Source: Omphalotus guepiniiformis
Lineage: Eukaryota; Basidiomycota; Agaricomycetes; Agaricales; Omphalotaceae
Direction of reading: 5' to 3'
Assembly: GCA_028554645.1 (NCBI GenBank)
Contig: JAQOOI010000064.1
Span: 1,488,001 to 1,552,000 of the forward strand
Length of the DNA: 64,000 nucleotides
Part shown: piece after piece, positions 1 to 9,633 of the stretch
How positions within the stretch are numbered: the first letter of the stretch is position 1
Layout: the number at the start of each line of letters is the position of its first letter
Translations under genes and position numbers: made by a program
The notes under the pieces: model-generated
What the model was told of the DNA's origin: nothing
Database searches by the model: none
Seen by the model: the letters and a program-made list of their open reading frames with translations, nothing else

Positions 1-3000
1 TACTTCTCTTCCAGCCATTTCAACATTGCAATCATGCTTCTAGCATTATCAGTTACCACTTCTTGAGGGCAACCCCATCTACATATTATATCTTCAAAGA
101 ACCATTCGCCTAAGGCTCGAGCTGTCTCATCTCTGATTGCTCGTCCCTCTGACCAAGAAGATAAAGCACATCGGCCATGTACAACGTTCTTACAGCCATT
201 ACTAGCCGGAGATACTTTGAATACATCCACATGTACCTTCTGGAACAGAGAAGGGGTGTGAGTAAGGGTAGGTGGTATTTTCAATAGCGCTAGAGCTCGA
301 TCTTGACATGCCTGACACGTTTTCACGAACCAGTTGACATCTCGCTCCAGTTCTGGCCACCAGAACCTCTTTTCTATCACAGCCTTCGTAGCATACATTC
401 CTTTGTGTCCCAAATGATCATGAGCACTATGCAGGATATACATACGGCGTCCTTTCTCAACTATCAGCTGATGTTGTCCACCAACTTCATCATTTCTTCG
501 ATACATACGTCCTTTCTTGTCGACGAAGTATCGAGACGCCTTCGAAAGAAATTTCTTTCGAGCTCGAGCATCCATCTCATCCAGCATATCCGATTCAGGA
601 TGCATTAAGAACTCTTTTATTCTTGGTAGCAGTCGATCTAGCTCAATCCCTATGGTAGTTCTATGTTCTTCCATATAAGGATGATCATGTTCCCATTCTT
701 CTGTCGATTCAGGAGCTACTAGAACCTGTGCAAACTGGTCTAGAGTCTTTCCTTGTTCAAATAGTATGTGTTCTCGCCAGTAGGCGAATCTTCGTTCTTC
801 TTCAATTAATTCTTGAATATCATCTTCGAAGTCTTCTACTGACAAGGCTAGACCCTGTAAGTATCCACCTCTAGAGTCTATCTCATGCTTAAAGTCTTCA
901 AAGTCATAAGGGCCCTGCTCATTCTCATCTTCCTGACGAAACCGCAATGGTTCCCCATCATCTTTATCTAGATAATCTTCCTCTTCAGCAGGTAATCTCT
1001 CTGTTGGTTCACTACCCGGTGGTGGTCTAGATAGTCCATCAGGTCCATGTATAGACCCCTTGATATGTACCAATTCAAAGTGATACTTTCTTATTTCTTC
1101 AATCCAACGATTAATAGTTGCATTTGGGCCACTACTTGGGTTATCTAACATCCCTTTTATGTAGCTAGCATCCGTTTCTACAGTTAGATCCCTACAACCA
1201 TAAGTTTGGTAGTAAGTATGGGCTAGCGCGAGCTTGAGCCCATATAACTCTCTCTTAGGCTGTGAGAACCTTGCTTCTCGTTCATTTAATGTTATAGATC
1301 CAAAGTAGTTATAAAACTTCTTCTTAGGATCTTTAGGATCTCTTTGGTATAAATAATATCCTACAGCCATCCATGATGTATCCACTGCTAGAGTAATGCC
1401 GCTAGACAACGAATAATCAATTGGTTTCAATGCAGGAGCATTTCTAACGCCTTCTTTTAATAGCTCGACGGCTTCTAACTCTTTTTCTCCTATCTCAAAG
1501 GGAACTTGTGAACTAGTCATCCTCGTGAGGGGTCTAGCCTTCTTTGCATAGTCTTTAATGAACATCCTGAGTTGTCCTGCAGTCCCCAAGAATGATTTAA
1601 CGTGTGTACGCTTCGTCCATTGAGTTGCATCCCATGACAAAATGGTCTTAGCCATCTTTTCTTCAGGTAATTCACCCTCATACGAGACTCTATGTCCCAC
1701 AACATTTCCTTCTGCGCAGCAAATGAATGCTTTAGGTCCTGAGAAGGTTCCTCCAGCATGTTTCATTCGTTGAACAATTCTATTCATATTTTGCATGTGT
1801 TCCCATACAAATCTTCTAATTCCACTGTTCTCAGGAATTGTTTCGTATCCTCCACCTTCGAGCTCATATCTAGTAGACGGTCCTTTCACTGGAACATCAT
1901 CTATATAGGGTCTCGTTATGTGTGGAATTTCTTCTTTCAATATATAAGTGATATCATCATGATAGATTGGTACTGAGTTAGTCCAACCCATTGGTAGTTT
2001 TACAAGTCGGTGAGGGCCAAAAGGAGTTTGAAACGTCGTCAAATCCCTCGATCCCTCATCTACGAGCCTTTCATCATAGCCTACAAATACATCTAGCAGT
2101 CCAATACAAGATCTGCCTGCAAAGCTTCTAGCTATATCAGCCGTAGCAGGAGGTATGCCTGAGTGTTGAATTGTGACCTTATTTAACGGTTCTAGACTGT
2201 GTACTAGCCGTAAACTTTTGCCATCTTTCTTCAAAACACAGAACCATCTGGATCTATAAGAGGAGCTCGAGGGTTCGTAGACCCCAGAATCAATCTTATC
2301 TTTAATTATTTTGCATACATCTCCATAGATCCCGGGCGGAATAGGTATATTCCTCTCGACCCATGGAGTATGTGGTATAACAGGAAATTTAACAGGTGGA
2401 AAGAACTCTGTCTTGAAAGTTCCCCCTTCTGAAGCTTCCCATGCAAAACCTTTCTCTTGTACCTTCATTAAGTGATGTACTAGCTTCATTTCTTCAGGCC
2501 ATAAGAAGTCTTCATCATGATTCTTCTCAATAATAGCTTTTCTTTCTTCATTATAACGTTCTCCAGGTGTGAAGTCTGGTGGATTTGGTGACAAAGTCGG
2601 CATCCCTTCTAGCGGGTCACCAGTTATGTGCCTTTCTATCCTGAACTCTTCTGGAAGCGTAGTTTTTACTGGTTTCACTTTTATTGCCACAGGTTTGTAC
2701 TTACTGCCGAATACTGCAAACGGTTTTCGAAATCTAGCCTTACTTCCACGAGGTAGGATCCTACAGTGTAAGTTTGGCATTCGCCGAACCATTTTCTCAG
2801 TTCGAGCAGCCGTATTGAATACAGTAGCTGCCTCGAGACCCTCATACGCAGGTCTCGAAGGTACTTTCTCATCCTGTACTCTAGCTTCACGCCAAGTACA
2901 ATATACCTTGCAATTATCTTCGGTTATTTCCTTCTTCATGTAGCTTTTAAGCATAAGGGCAGCCTTGGGATCACTCTCTTCAATGCTAGCTCGAGATGCA

Positions 3001-3137
3001 TATACATATGCCTCAGCCTTCTCATTATTAGAGAATGTCTCCTCATCAGGCAGTCTATACCCAGTTATTTCATATCTACCATCTTTTCCTAGGCCAATAC
3101 TTACAGCAACCTCTCCCTGATGGCCTGTCAGATCTTC
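1..3137 (-). CDS. Gyp1-A pol: reverse transcriptase, RNase H and integrase (partial, runs off left edge)
   Basis: This is the pol region of a Ty3/Gypsy retrotransposon. It makes the cDNA (RT and RNase H) and inserts it (integrase). Read on the minus strand, the frame overlaps the end of the protease ORF and is in the -1 frame relative to it, so expression probably needs a frameshift. Visible in order: an RT domain with the catalytic YIDD at about 1899-1910; an RNase H region with TVETDAS near 1170-1190; the integrase zinc region (H-x3-H then CQAC, about 310-440); then the first two catalytic aspartates (VHVDVF near 220-235, VVTDNAR near 40-60). The third catalytic residue lies beyond position 1. 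I found no in-frame stop in the stretches I translated. At the site near 1712 where copies B and C carry a 1-nt deletion, this copy keeps the frame. It is the best preserved of the three Gyp1 copies and could be functional. Confidence 0.85.
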
Positions 3138-4480
3138 GAGGATTGAAAATTTCCATCTTGTGGACTTCTTTCCTCTTCTGCAGCTTTTTGGGTAGCTGGT
3201 GTAAGTTTTTCTTCTCCTTCAGGCTTCGGTCCAATACCTCTGCCTCGTTCATATGTTCCCATTGTGCAGGTCATGCCAGAATTAGGGTCTCGAATCGTTA
3301 ATTCTTGACTTCCATCCTTATTTGTCTTAATATTACTTTCTGTTAAAACATCGAAGGGTCTTCCCAACAGAACTTTATATGGAGCTTTATCCATCACATG
3401 AATCTGCATATAAACGACTATTTCACCAAAGGTAAACGGTACGTTCCTAGCTAGACCCCTGGTTGGGCTTAGCTGTCCACTAGCACTTTGCATATGGATA
3501 ACAGTCTTTGGATCCCAGGCTAGACCTAGTCCCATTGCTATATCCGTGTCCATTGATACTATTTGAGACCCACTGTCAAGTATACACTCGACTGGCCCTT
3601 GTTTATTAATATCAGGAAAGATAACTCGCAGACTATCACTTGGTCTGGCTACAATGATAATCTTTCCTCGTTCAGATGGCGGAACATCTTCGAGATATTG
3701 TTCTACAACATCTACATGGACTAAAGATCCTGTTTGCAAGCCGCTCGAGCCTTCGAGGACCTGTACAAAGCAGTCTCCCCATGCTAGATCATCAATATCC
3801 ACTACTTGAGTGTCATATGGCAAAGAGATAGAATCCTCAGGTAGATCAGTGTCTTCTGGGTTTTCCTCGTCTCTAATCTCTTGTACAAATGCCTTTAGAG
3901 GCCTCTTATATACTCGACTATTCTTAGTCTTTCTATTCAATATTTTCTGCAAAGTAGGGGAAATAGCAATTACTTCTTCCATACTTATAGGTATTTCACT
4001 CTTTAATATCTTCGTTGCAACTTCTTCAGCAACTCCAGGCCTGTACACGCCACTTTGTAGTTTGTATTCAGGTCCCTTAGGCAAATCAAATGTTACTTTC
4101 TTCTTCGCCGAGCCTCGAGACTCTTCTATATCCACACTAGGTGTTCTAGCGGTCACTGGGGACGTTTCTAGACCCTCCTTTGGTGGTTGGATTCGTCTCT
4201 CAATAGGCTTTATGTTATCAAATGGTCTTTTATTTAAGTTTTTGGTTTCCGGGACGTTATGCGCGGGCGCCTCTTTGCCTAATTCGGGCTCAGGGGTTTC
4301 CAACGACTCATCCGTCATGTTTATGGGTTTATACAAGTGTCGATTAAAGTTCTTAGGACGCTCTAGCACCACTTCGAGGCGTCTAGACGTCTTTCCAGCA
4401 TTATCTTCCTCCGGAGCTTTGCTGGGAACAGGGCTAGGTAACTTCTTTGCACCAACTAGCACCTGTTTAAGCTCCTTCAT
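3128..4480 (-). CDS. Gyp1-A aspartic protease ORF
   Basis: This 450-codon ORF starts 8 bp after the gag stop, in a different frame. It contains the retropepsin active-site triad D302-S303-G304 within ILDSGSQIV, followed about 75 residues later by the conserved VLLGRPF flap and C-terminal motif. Retroviral-type proteases cut the Gag and Pol polyproteins and work as dimers. The long N-terminal part (residues 1-230) is rich in Lys, Pro, Glu and Arg and matches no domain I know. It is much longer than a bare protease, so the ORF may carry another Gag-like or linker function. The ORF is intact here. The B copy has stops and indels near 16160-16390, and C shares them. Confidence 0.85.
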   Translation of the reverse strand: MKELKQVLVGAKKLPSPVPSKAPEEDNAGKTSRRLEVVLERPKNFNRHLYKPINMTDESLETPEPELGKEAPAHNVPETKNLNKRPFDNIKPIERRIQPPKEGLETSPVTARTPSVDIEESRGSAKKKVTFDLPKGPEYKLQSGVYRPGVAEEVATKILKSEIPISMEEVIAISPTLQKILNRKTKNSRVYKRPLKAFVQEIRDEENPEDTDLPEDSISLPYDTQVVDIDDLAWGDCFVQVLEGSSGLQTGSLVHVDVVEQYLEDVPPSERGKIIIVARPSDSLRVIFPDINKQGPVECILDSGSQIVSMDTDIAMGLGLAWDPKTVIHMQSASGQLSPTRGLARNVPFTFGEIVVYMQIHVMDKAPYKVLLGRPFDVLTESNIKTNKDGSQELTIRDPNSGMTCTMGTYERGRGIGPKPEGEEKLTPATQKAAEEERSPQDGNFQSSKI

Positions 4481-4488
4481 CGAAAGTA

Positions 4489-6066
4489 TTAGTTTTTCGA
4501 ACCTCCAGGAGTGTTTATAGACACTTGTCCATCAGACAAGGCCTTATACTCAACTCCCATCCTTTCTAGCTGTTCAAGTACTTGTACAGCCAATGTATCA
4601 ACTTCATTATTTTCCATTCCCAGGGGGCTAGCTTCGTGCAGCTGCACCTGGTATGCATTTGGCATAGATTCTACTTCATATAAGAACTGATCTGGGTGGA
4701 CTTCTACATCCCATCCCTTCTCTTTTGCAATTTTCTCAATCTTTTCTTTTCTAGTCTCTTTATCTCCTTCATTTATCCAAGGAAGTGGCGAACCATCCTT
4801 TAGTTCCCATCTATTCCTCGCATTTCGCTTCATCCATCCCTTACTTACAAAGTGATGTTGAGCTGGACAGTCTTGTGAACCATGTCCTCTGCCTCCACAC
4901 ATGAAACAAGCTAGATCACGGGCAGGCATAACTCTACTCGTGTCCAGAAGTCCTCTGTTAGGCATAGAAGACATACCAACATTCGTCGAAGACGCTAGAC
5001 CCATATTTCCAGTGTTTCTACTTGACATTTGTACCATCCTTATCAAGGACTTCATCATCTCTTGATTCTGGTTCGTCATAGTGTCTAGCTTCTGGTGAAT
5101 GGTCTTAATTTTCGTCTCGTTATCATCTACTGTGTACGAAATCTTTCGTTCCCACTCATTCTGTGCTTCTTCCTGCTTTATAGCAGTTAACCTGTCAGTC
5201 ATAGATGGTCGGCTCGAGAGGGGTCTAGCTCCAGTGTTTATGACACCTGGTAGGCTCCAACTCGCTCCTACATCATATAATTCCTCAGGAGGAATAGCAC
5301 ATACAGCTTTTGCAGCTTTTACAACTTGCTCTAGAGTCCAAGGATCATCTCTTCGACGAACCCCTTCTCCAGTACCATTAGTTGATAATTTTCGAATAAC
5401 TCTCTTTCTAAACTGTTCTTCTAGAGCAGCTAGATATCCTTGTACTGCCTCGAAGTTCGAGATGACAGCATGTCCACTCATTAACTTCTTTGCTTCAATC
5501 TGATACGCCCTCGAGAAGGCCAAAAGCTTCTCTAGTTGACCAGATGGCACTAGCATGTACTTTTCAATTACACTCATGAGCCTCTGCTTCGAGCCATATC
5601 CGTCCTTATCACTAGAATCCGGATAGCAGTCAAGCAAGGCAACTCTAAATGTTTCCCAATCATCTCCTGAAGCTGCATCAAGCGTAGCTAGCTCCTTTCT
5701 CGTCTCATAAGTCATGTATTTCAAGGCTAGATGGATCTTCGCCATCTCAGATCTGATATTTAAAGTCCTAAAGATTTCCTCTAAGTCCTCGAGCCATCCT
5801 GCAAGTTTCTCAGGACGATCTCTATCAAATATGGGTGCCTTCTTTGAGACTTTCGGTAACTGCTCGTTTTGTACTTCGGCGAGCACCTCAGCAGGTAGCT
5901 CTCGTAAGTATGCATCTACTACTTCAGTTTGTTGAGGTCGGCGCGGCCGATTTCCTCCAGGATTTCGATTCGCCGCAGCCTCATCATTATTTGGTTGTCT
6001 CTGCTGCTGTGGGTTTCGCCCTTGACCAGCAGGTCCAGCAGTAGCATTATTTCCTTCATCAGGCAT
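4489..6066 (-). CDS. Gyp1-A Gag with CCHC zinc knuckle
   Basis: This is the structural Gag protein of the Gypsy element, which forms the virus-like particle and packages its RNA. The first in-frame ATG (4-residue context MPDE) is at 6066, giving about 525 residues. The same frame is open further upstream to a stop near 6320 with no ATG in it. The capsid-like core, about 80-290 residues into the ORF, has the KVSKKAPIFD and W-x-E-DLEEIF signatures shared with the Gyp2 Gag. A CX2CX4HX4C zinc knuckle (C417, C420, H425, C430, counted from the 6156 end of the open frame) lies in the C-terminal third. Copies B and C both lack about 380 bp covering this knuckle. No frame breaks are seen here. Confidence 0.85.
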   Translation of the reverse strand: MPDEGNNATAGPAGQGRNPQQQRQPNNDEAAANRNPGGNRPRRPQQTEVVDAYLRELPAEVLAEVQNEQLPKVSKKAPIFDRDRPEKLAGWLEDLEEIFRTLNIRSEMAKIHLALKYMTYETRKELATLDAASGDDWETFRVALLDCYPDSSDKDGYGSKQRLMSVIEKYMLVPSGQLEKLLAFSRAYQIEAKKLMSGHAVISNFEAVQGYLAALEEQFRKRVIRKLSTNGTGEGVRRRDDPWTLEQVVKAAKAVCAIPPEELYDVGASWSLPGVINTGARPLSSRPSMTDRLTAIKQEEAQNEWERKISYTVDDNETKIKTIHQKLDTMTNQNQEMMKSLIRMVQMSSRNTGNMGLASSTNVGMSSMPNRGLLDTSRVMPARDLACFMCGGRGHGSQDCPAQHHFVSKGWMKRNARNRWELKDGSPLPWINEGDKETRKEKIEKIAKEKGWDVEVHPDQFLYEVESMPNAYQVQLHEASPLGMENNEVDTLAVQVLEQLERMGVEYKALSDGQVSINTPGGSKN

Positions 6067-6456
6067 GTTTGTAAAATCAGAGAATTCAGGACTTGGTAGT
6101 CTTATATCTCCTATAACTTCGTTTGTTCCTCTATACCTCTCTCTAGACAGAGGCAAGTTGTTTCGAACAGGGATTCTACTACGACGAGGGGGTCTAGACT
6201 CGAATATTAATTCTTCTTGTCCAGCCTCACGGGAATTTCGTGTAGTTCTAGGTTTTCCACGACGGCTAGAGTCACTAATCTTTGCAAGAGACTCGGATTC
6301 GAAGTAGAATACCTTGAAGTGTTATGCAAATGTACAATTTCCACTTCGAGAGGCAAATCAAATCGTCAATTCAATTCGCCGAGGTCAAAAGACAGCGATA
6401 TTTAGACACAGGGGTCTTTCAAGAGTAAAACTCGATATAATTGTTTTCTGAAACTA

Positions 6457-6475
6457 CCCCTCGCGGTGGGCTCCA
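6457..6475 (-). promoter_or_regulatory. Gyp1-A primer binding site
   Basis: Read on the minus strand this is TGGAGCCCACCGCGAGGGG, lying 2 nt (TC) inside the LTR end at 6478. A PBS begins with TGG, complementary to the CCA tail of a tRNA. The same site, with CpG changes, follows the LTRs at 25841 and 43988 and the Gyp2 LTR ending at 61387. I cannot name the tRNA from sequence alone. Confidence 0.8.
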
Positions 6476-6477
6476 GA

Positions 6478-7971
6478 TAATAGCAGCGTAATGAGCACTC
6501 TAAGACGTAGGAACTCGTCTAAACTCAAAGGTTGCCTTGTAAAAGCGAGTGTAGTCTGGCGTTGGCAAAGATTCCGCACGCAGAAAACTGACTAAAGTCG
6601 AGCTAGACTGTTGGAAAGACTAACTGAACTGTAAGATCACCGTCTAGACCCTTCGACGAGTACCAGAAACAGCAAACAGACAGACACAGACAGACAGACA
6701 CAGACAGACAGACACAGACAGACAGACAGACAGACAGACAGTTCAAACACAACAGATGTTCAGATATTTAGCACTCTATTAAAGCACTGCAATTCCTAAT
6801 AGTCCGCCTCTACCAGCTCGAAGAACCGGGGCCTGACGTTCACAATCAAGAGGCCTTCTGCGATTTAACGCTCTAGAAGATACGTAAAGTTCTCCAATTT
6901 GGCGGGCAGTCGTAACCTGGGGCGCTCGACCCTATACATGACAGTATATGTACTCTACTGCTTGTAAGTATTTCATAAATAGATAGAAAACTGAGTGGAG
7001 TAATTAAAAGGAACAGAGGGATAACATCGAGTATAAAATGGATATAAACAGAAACAATATGACTGAGTTGGGTAAGTAGGCACGTCTAGAGGGTAATTAT
7101 GTGCAGTTCTTGGGTATATATGTGTAAGTATTATGTTTTAGTGATGTTTTTGGTACATCTAGACCCTTCTTTATCATGCGCTCGAGCCATTCTAAACGAA
7201 CTACTCCTATGCATTTCGTTATTATTCATCTTCGTAACTGTTTTACAGTGTACTTATAGGGGCGCCGAGGGCAGTTTCTAGTCATTTATCCCGTCGGGCT
7301 TCCGTATTTTCTCCTATTTCGACATCTAGACCCCATAGCACCTCGTAGATATACCAATATCCAGCGCTCGAAGGTCAATTCTGTCATTACTTTACTAATA
7401 AGTTATTATACAGTCATCGAGACTGATCATTTTCATAGCTTTGACCATCTAGTATCTCGGAACGGAATCGTCGATCATATATTTCCGATCATAAAGCGTT
7501 ATCTCCAGTATATCATCAATCTGCAGGTTCTAGGAGGTCGGCTAAGTTCGAACAAACCATTTTGATGGCTCGGCGATACCTCTAGCTTTGTCCTTTCGAC
7601 ATTATCGAGGCTCATGAGGCTATTACGCCTGTGTGTGTGTAGTTTCTTCCTTCCTAAGTCCCGTGGATTACACAGATACTTAAATAGCGACTTCCAGACG
7701 AAGGGCTCTTTGCCAGGCAGGGTGGGTCTGACCATACTGTACAGTCTCGCAGCAGGTAGTTACTTCGCCGAAGGTCTAGAGGCATATCAGCCATAAGGTC
7801 TTGATGCATACTCGTACATCGTAGTCCTTTCACTTCGAGCCTTTAACTATTCGTGTTCTATGTTTTAGCTAGCACTATGGGACATAGTCTAGCCCTTTAT
7901 TCCCATCATATTCACAGTAGAAATCGTTTAATTTCAGGTATTTCAGGTGTGTATGCGTTTTCAGCGCAACA
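6478..7971 (-). repeat. LTR1 copy A: 5' LTR of Gyp1-A
   Basis: This 1,494-bp LTR reads on the minus strand from TGTTGCGCTG (at 7971) to GCTGCTATTA (at 6478). It is followed by the PBS and gag, so it is a 5' LTR. Five more copies of this LTR occur in the window. The 3' terminus TA instead of CA is shared by all copies. It includes a (CAGA)n run. The 4 bp upstream on its own strand are GCGG. Beyond that point lies the Cys6 antisense gene of Gyp1-B, cut in mid-exon, so this element inserted there. Confidence 0.9.
6675..6740. repeat. (CAGA)n microsatellite inside LTR1
   Basis: A run of CAGA and CACAGA units. The equivalent TGTC/TCTG runs occur at the same place in the other LTR1 copies (about 26040-26082, 30901-30960, 38701-38765, 43721-43795 and 57711-57775). 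Lengths differ between copies, so it is a built-in but unstable part of the LTR. Confidence 0.9.
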
Positions 7972-8709
7972 CCGCCGAACCCGAGTATGACACACAAGTG
8001 TCTATCCTGCTACAAGGGCAGGCAGCCTTGCTCATGGACTCTTTCCCCGGCCAAAGCGAGCGAGATGCGCAACATTCTGCTTGGCTACACTCGTCAGGGC
8101 TCGTTGAGTAAGTTTCTCTATTACTTATTTTGTTTTCAAGCCAAATTTCTTTCTCTAGATCTGTCTCTCGAGGTCTCTTTGCTGGTGGAAAAGATCACCT
8201 CCTATGAGCAGATGCTTCACAGCATTTCGAGCCTCGTCGACTGTGCCAACGGTCTTTCAGAGTCAATTAGCAAGGACCAGGACCGTCTCCAAAAGGCATC
8301 TCCTGACCCTACCATCATTTTCCAAATTCTTCAGCAACACAACCCCTCGTTCAAGGGCAACCTCGACGAGTCGAAGATGATCGGTGCAGGCTTGGGCTGG
8401 AACCTCTTCCTTCTGGACAAAGGTGTCATCTTGACCAAATCTAACGCAGGCTTTCAGATTCAACCTGCGGCAACTCATCAAAGTTCGGACTTTTCATCTT
8501 TAGATTCCCGAGGCCGAATCGAGCGCATGGTGGCTTCAGTCCTAGGTCCTACTCGAATGCCTTCATCTTCGTCCCACAGGCCAGTGCCTGCCAGTCCTTC
8601 CTTTCCCGCGTCCTCTCTTCCAACCTTCACCACTCTCGATTCCAATCGTTCCCCGTTGGAGGAGGAAAGGGTGGGACAGCTCTTGGTTGAGGATACTCCG
8701 GAGAAGTAG
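7972..8709 (+). pseudogene. Cys6 (zinc-cluster-like) antisense gene of Gyp1-B, 5' end lost
   Basis: This is the 3' part of a spliced gene, antisense to Gyp1-B. The first exon (from 7972) begins abruptly at the LTR1-A junction with codons for PPNPSM, homologous to the PPEVQSTS region of the copy near 53970-54000, so the N-terminal part was cut off by insertion of Gyp1-A. Seen here: a C-x2-C-x6-C-S-W half cluster (CLSCYKGRQPC); an intron at 8108-8158 (GTAAGT...CTCTAG, 51 nt); then a leucine-rich, probably coiled-coil stretch with QDQDRL-like repeats; the block MIGAGLGWN; and a low-complexity Ser/Pro tail ending at TAG 8707-8709. No in-frame stop is present in this remnant. Against the 53253-53806 exon it is only moderately similar (roughly half of residues), far less than the neighbouring pol. 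A DNA-binding role is inferred from the cysteine pattern only. Confidence 0.65.
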
Positions 8710-9633
8710 GTCCAGGTCATCGTCGAGGCGTAGTCAACAGTCCACAGACTTAAAATAATGTTTTTCATTATAGCACAGCACAGAGTCTCTTTATAGAGCT
8801 CCAAAATTATTACATCTAGCAAGGGTGCTCTTCACCGAGGCCCAAATACCTGTACTTTTGTTTTTTGTACTTTGTACATAGAAATCTTGCGGCCTTTGTG
8901 CCAAAATAAAAGCTTTTATGTTCCTTTCTTATGTGTGAATTCTTTCTTAAATTCAAACTTAATTTAATATCTTTAAGATTGCCTTCGTCAAAGCTGTAAG
9001 TATGAACTCAACTTAGAGAAATCCCAGCTCAAAGGTAATAAGTAGTAGCTAGACCCCTTATTTATAAGTCTCGTGCCATTACTTATCACTCTGTGCCTCA
9101 GGCACTTTTTTGTTTGTTTTAACCAATCTTACACTGCAAGCAATTCAACATAAATCCTGTGGGAAAATGTTAAATATATGGTGAAATAACATGAAAAGTT
9201 GAATTTTTCCATGTTATTTCACCATATTTTTAACATTTTCCCGTGGAATTTACATTGAATTGTTTGCAGTGTTAGATATAGATTTATTGAAATCTAAAAT
9301 ACTTAAGTTTCGATTTTATGAAATCTTAGAATTTTCAAAATTCTATGTCAAAATACTATGTCCTAGATGTCCTAGACGGACTCCTCTCCCCCAAACCAAA
9401 AGAAATTCAGCGTTCCCGCTGCATATCCCGGCTAGACCTTAGTTAAGTCCCAGGGTGCCTTAATCAGATGGGCATGGCACTTCGTCGAAGGGACCAGGAG
9501 TTCCGTTCTCAGTCAGAAAAGTATAAAAGAGGGTTGGTGAAGGTTGGTCAAAGTTATCAATACTTCTTTAAGACCTTCAACCTGCATTTGCAACCTTACT
9601 TTTGTCTACTTCTCATTCATATTTCATCTTCAC
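8710..9633. other. Spacer between the two antisense genes
   Basis: No coding signal of its own. It holds the 3' flank of the Cys6 gene and the 5' flank of the second antisense gene, and is interrupted by a 140-bp MITE at 9132-9271. The corresponding spacer of Gyp1-C (52479-53252) lacks the MITE and is otherwise alignable, for example around AACCAATCTTA and GGGTCTAGCTAC-type blocks. Confidence 0.6.
9132..9271. mobile_element. 140-bp MITE, CACTG-ended, TTA target duplication
   Basis: An almost perfect foldback. The first 60 or so bases (CACTGCAAGCAATTCAAC...) are the reverse complement, with few mismatches, of the last 60 (...GAATTGTTTGCAGTG), around a short loop near 9195. TTA flanks both sides (9129-9131 and 9272-9274). 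The homologous empty site is in Gyp1-C near 52815-52840, where AACCAATCTTAGATAAAG runs on without the insert. That empty site proves it is an insertion. Confidence 0.9.

Noticed and set aside
3810..4520. 236-codon plus-strand ORF opposite the Gyp1-A protease
   Set aside because: Shadow frame of the intact protease ORF; its content mirrors the complement of the Ser/Lys-rich N-terminal part. The same applies to other antisense frames within gag-pol (for example 2569-2943, 5099-5503, 14630-15004, 47133-47507).
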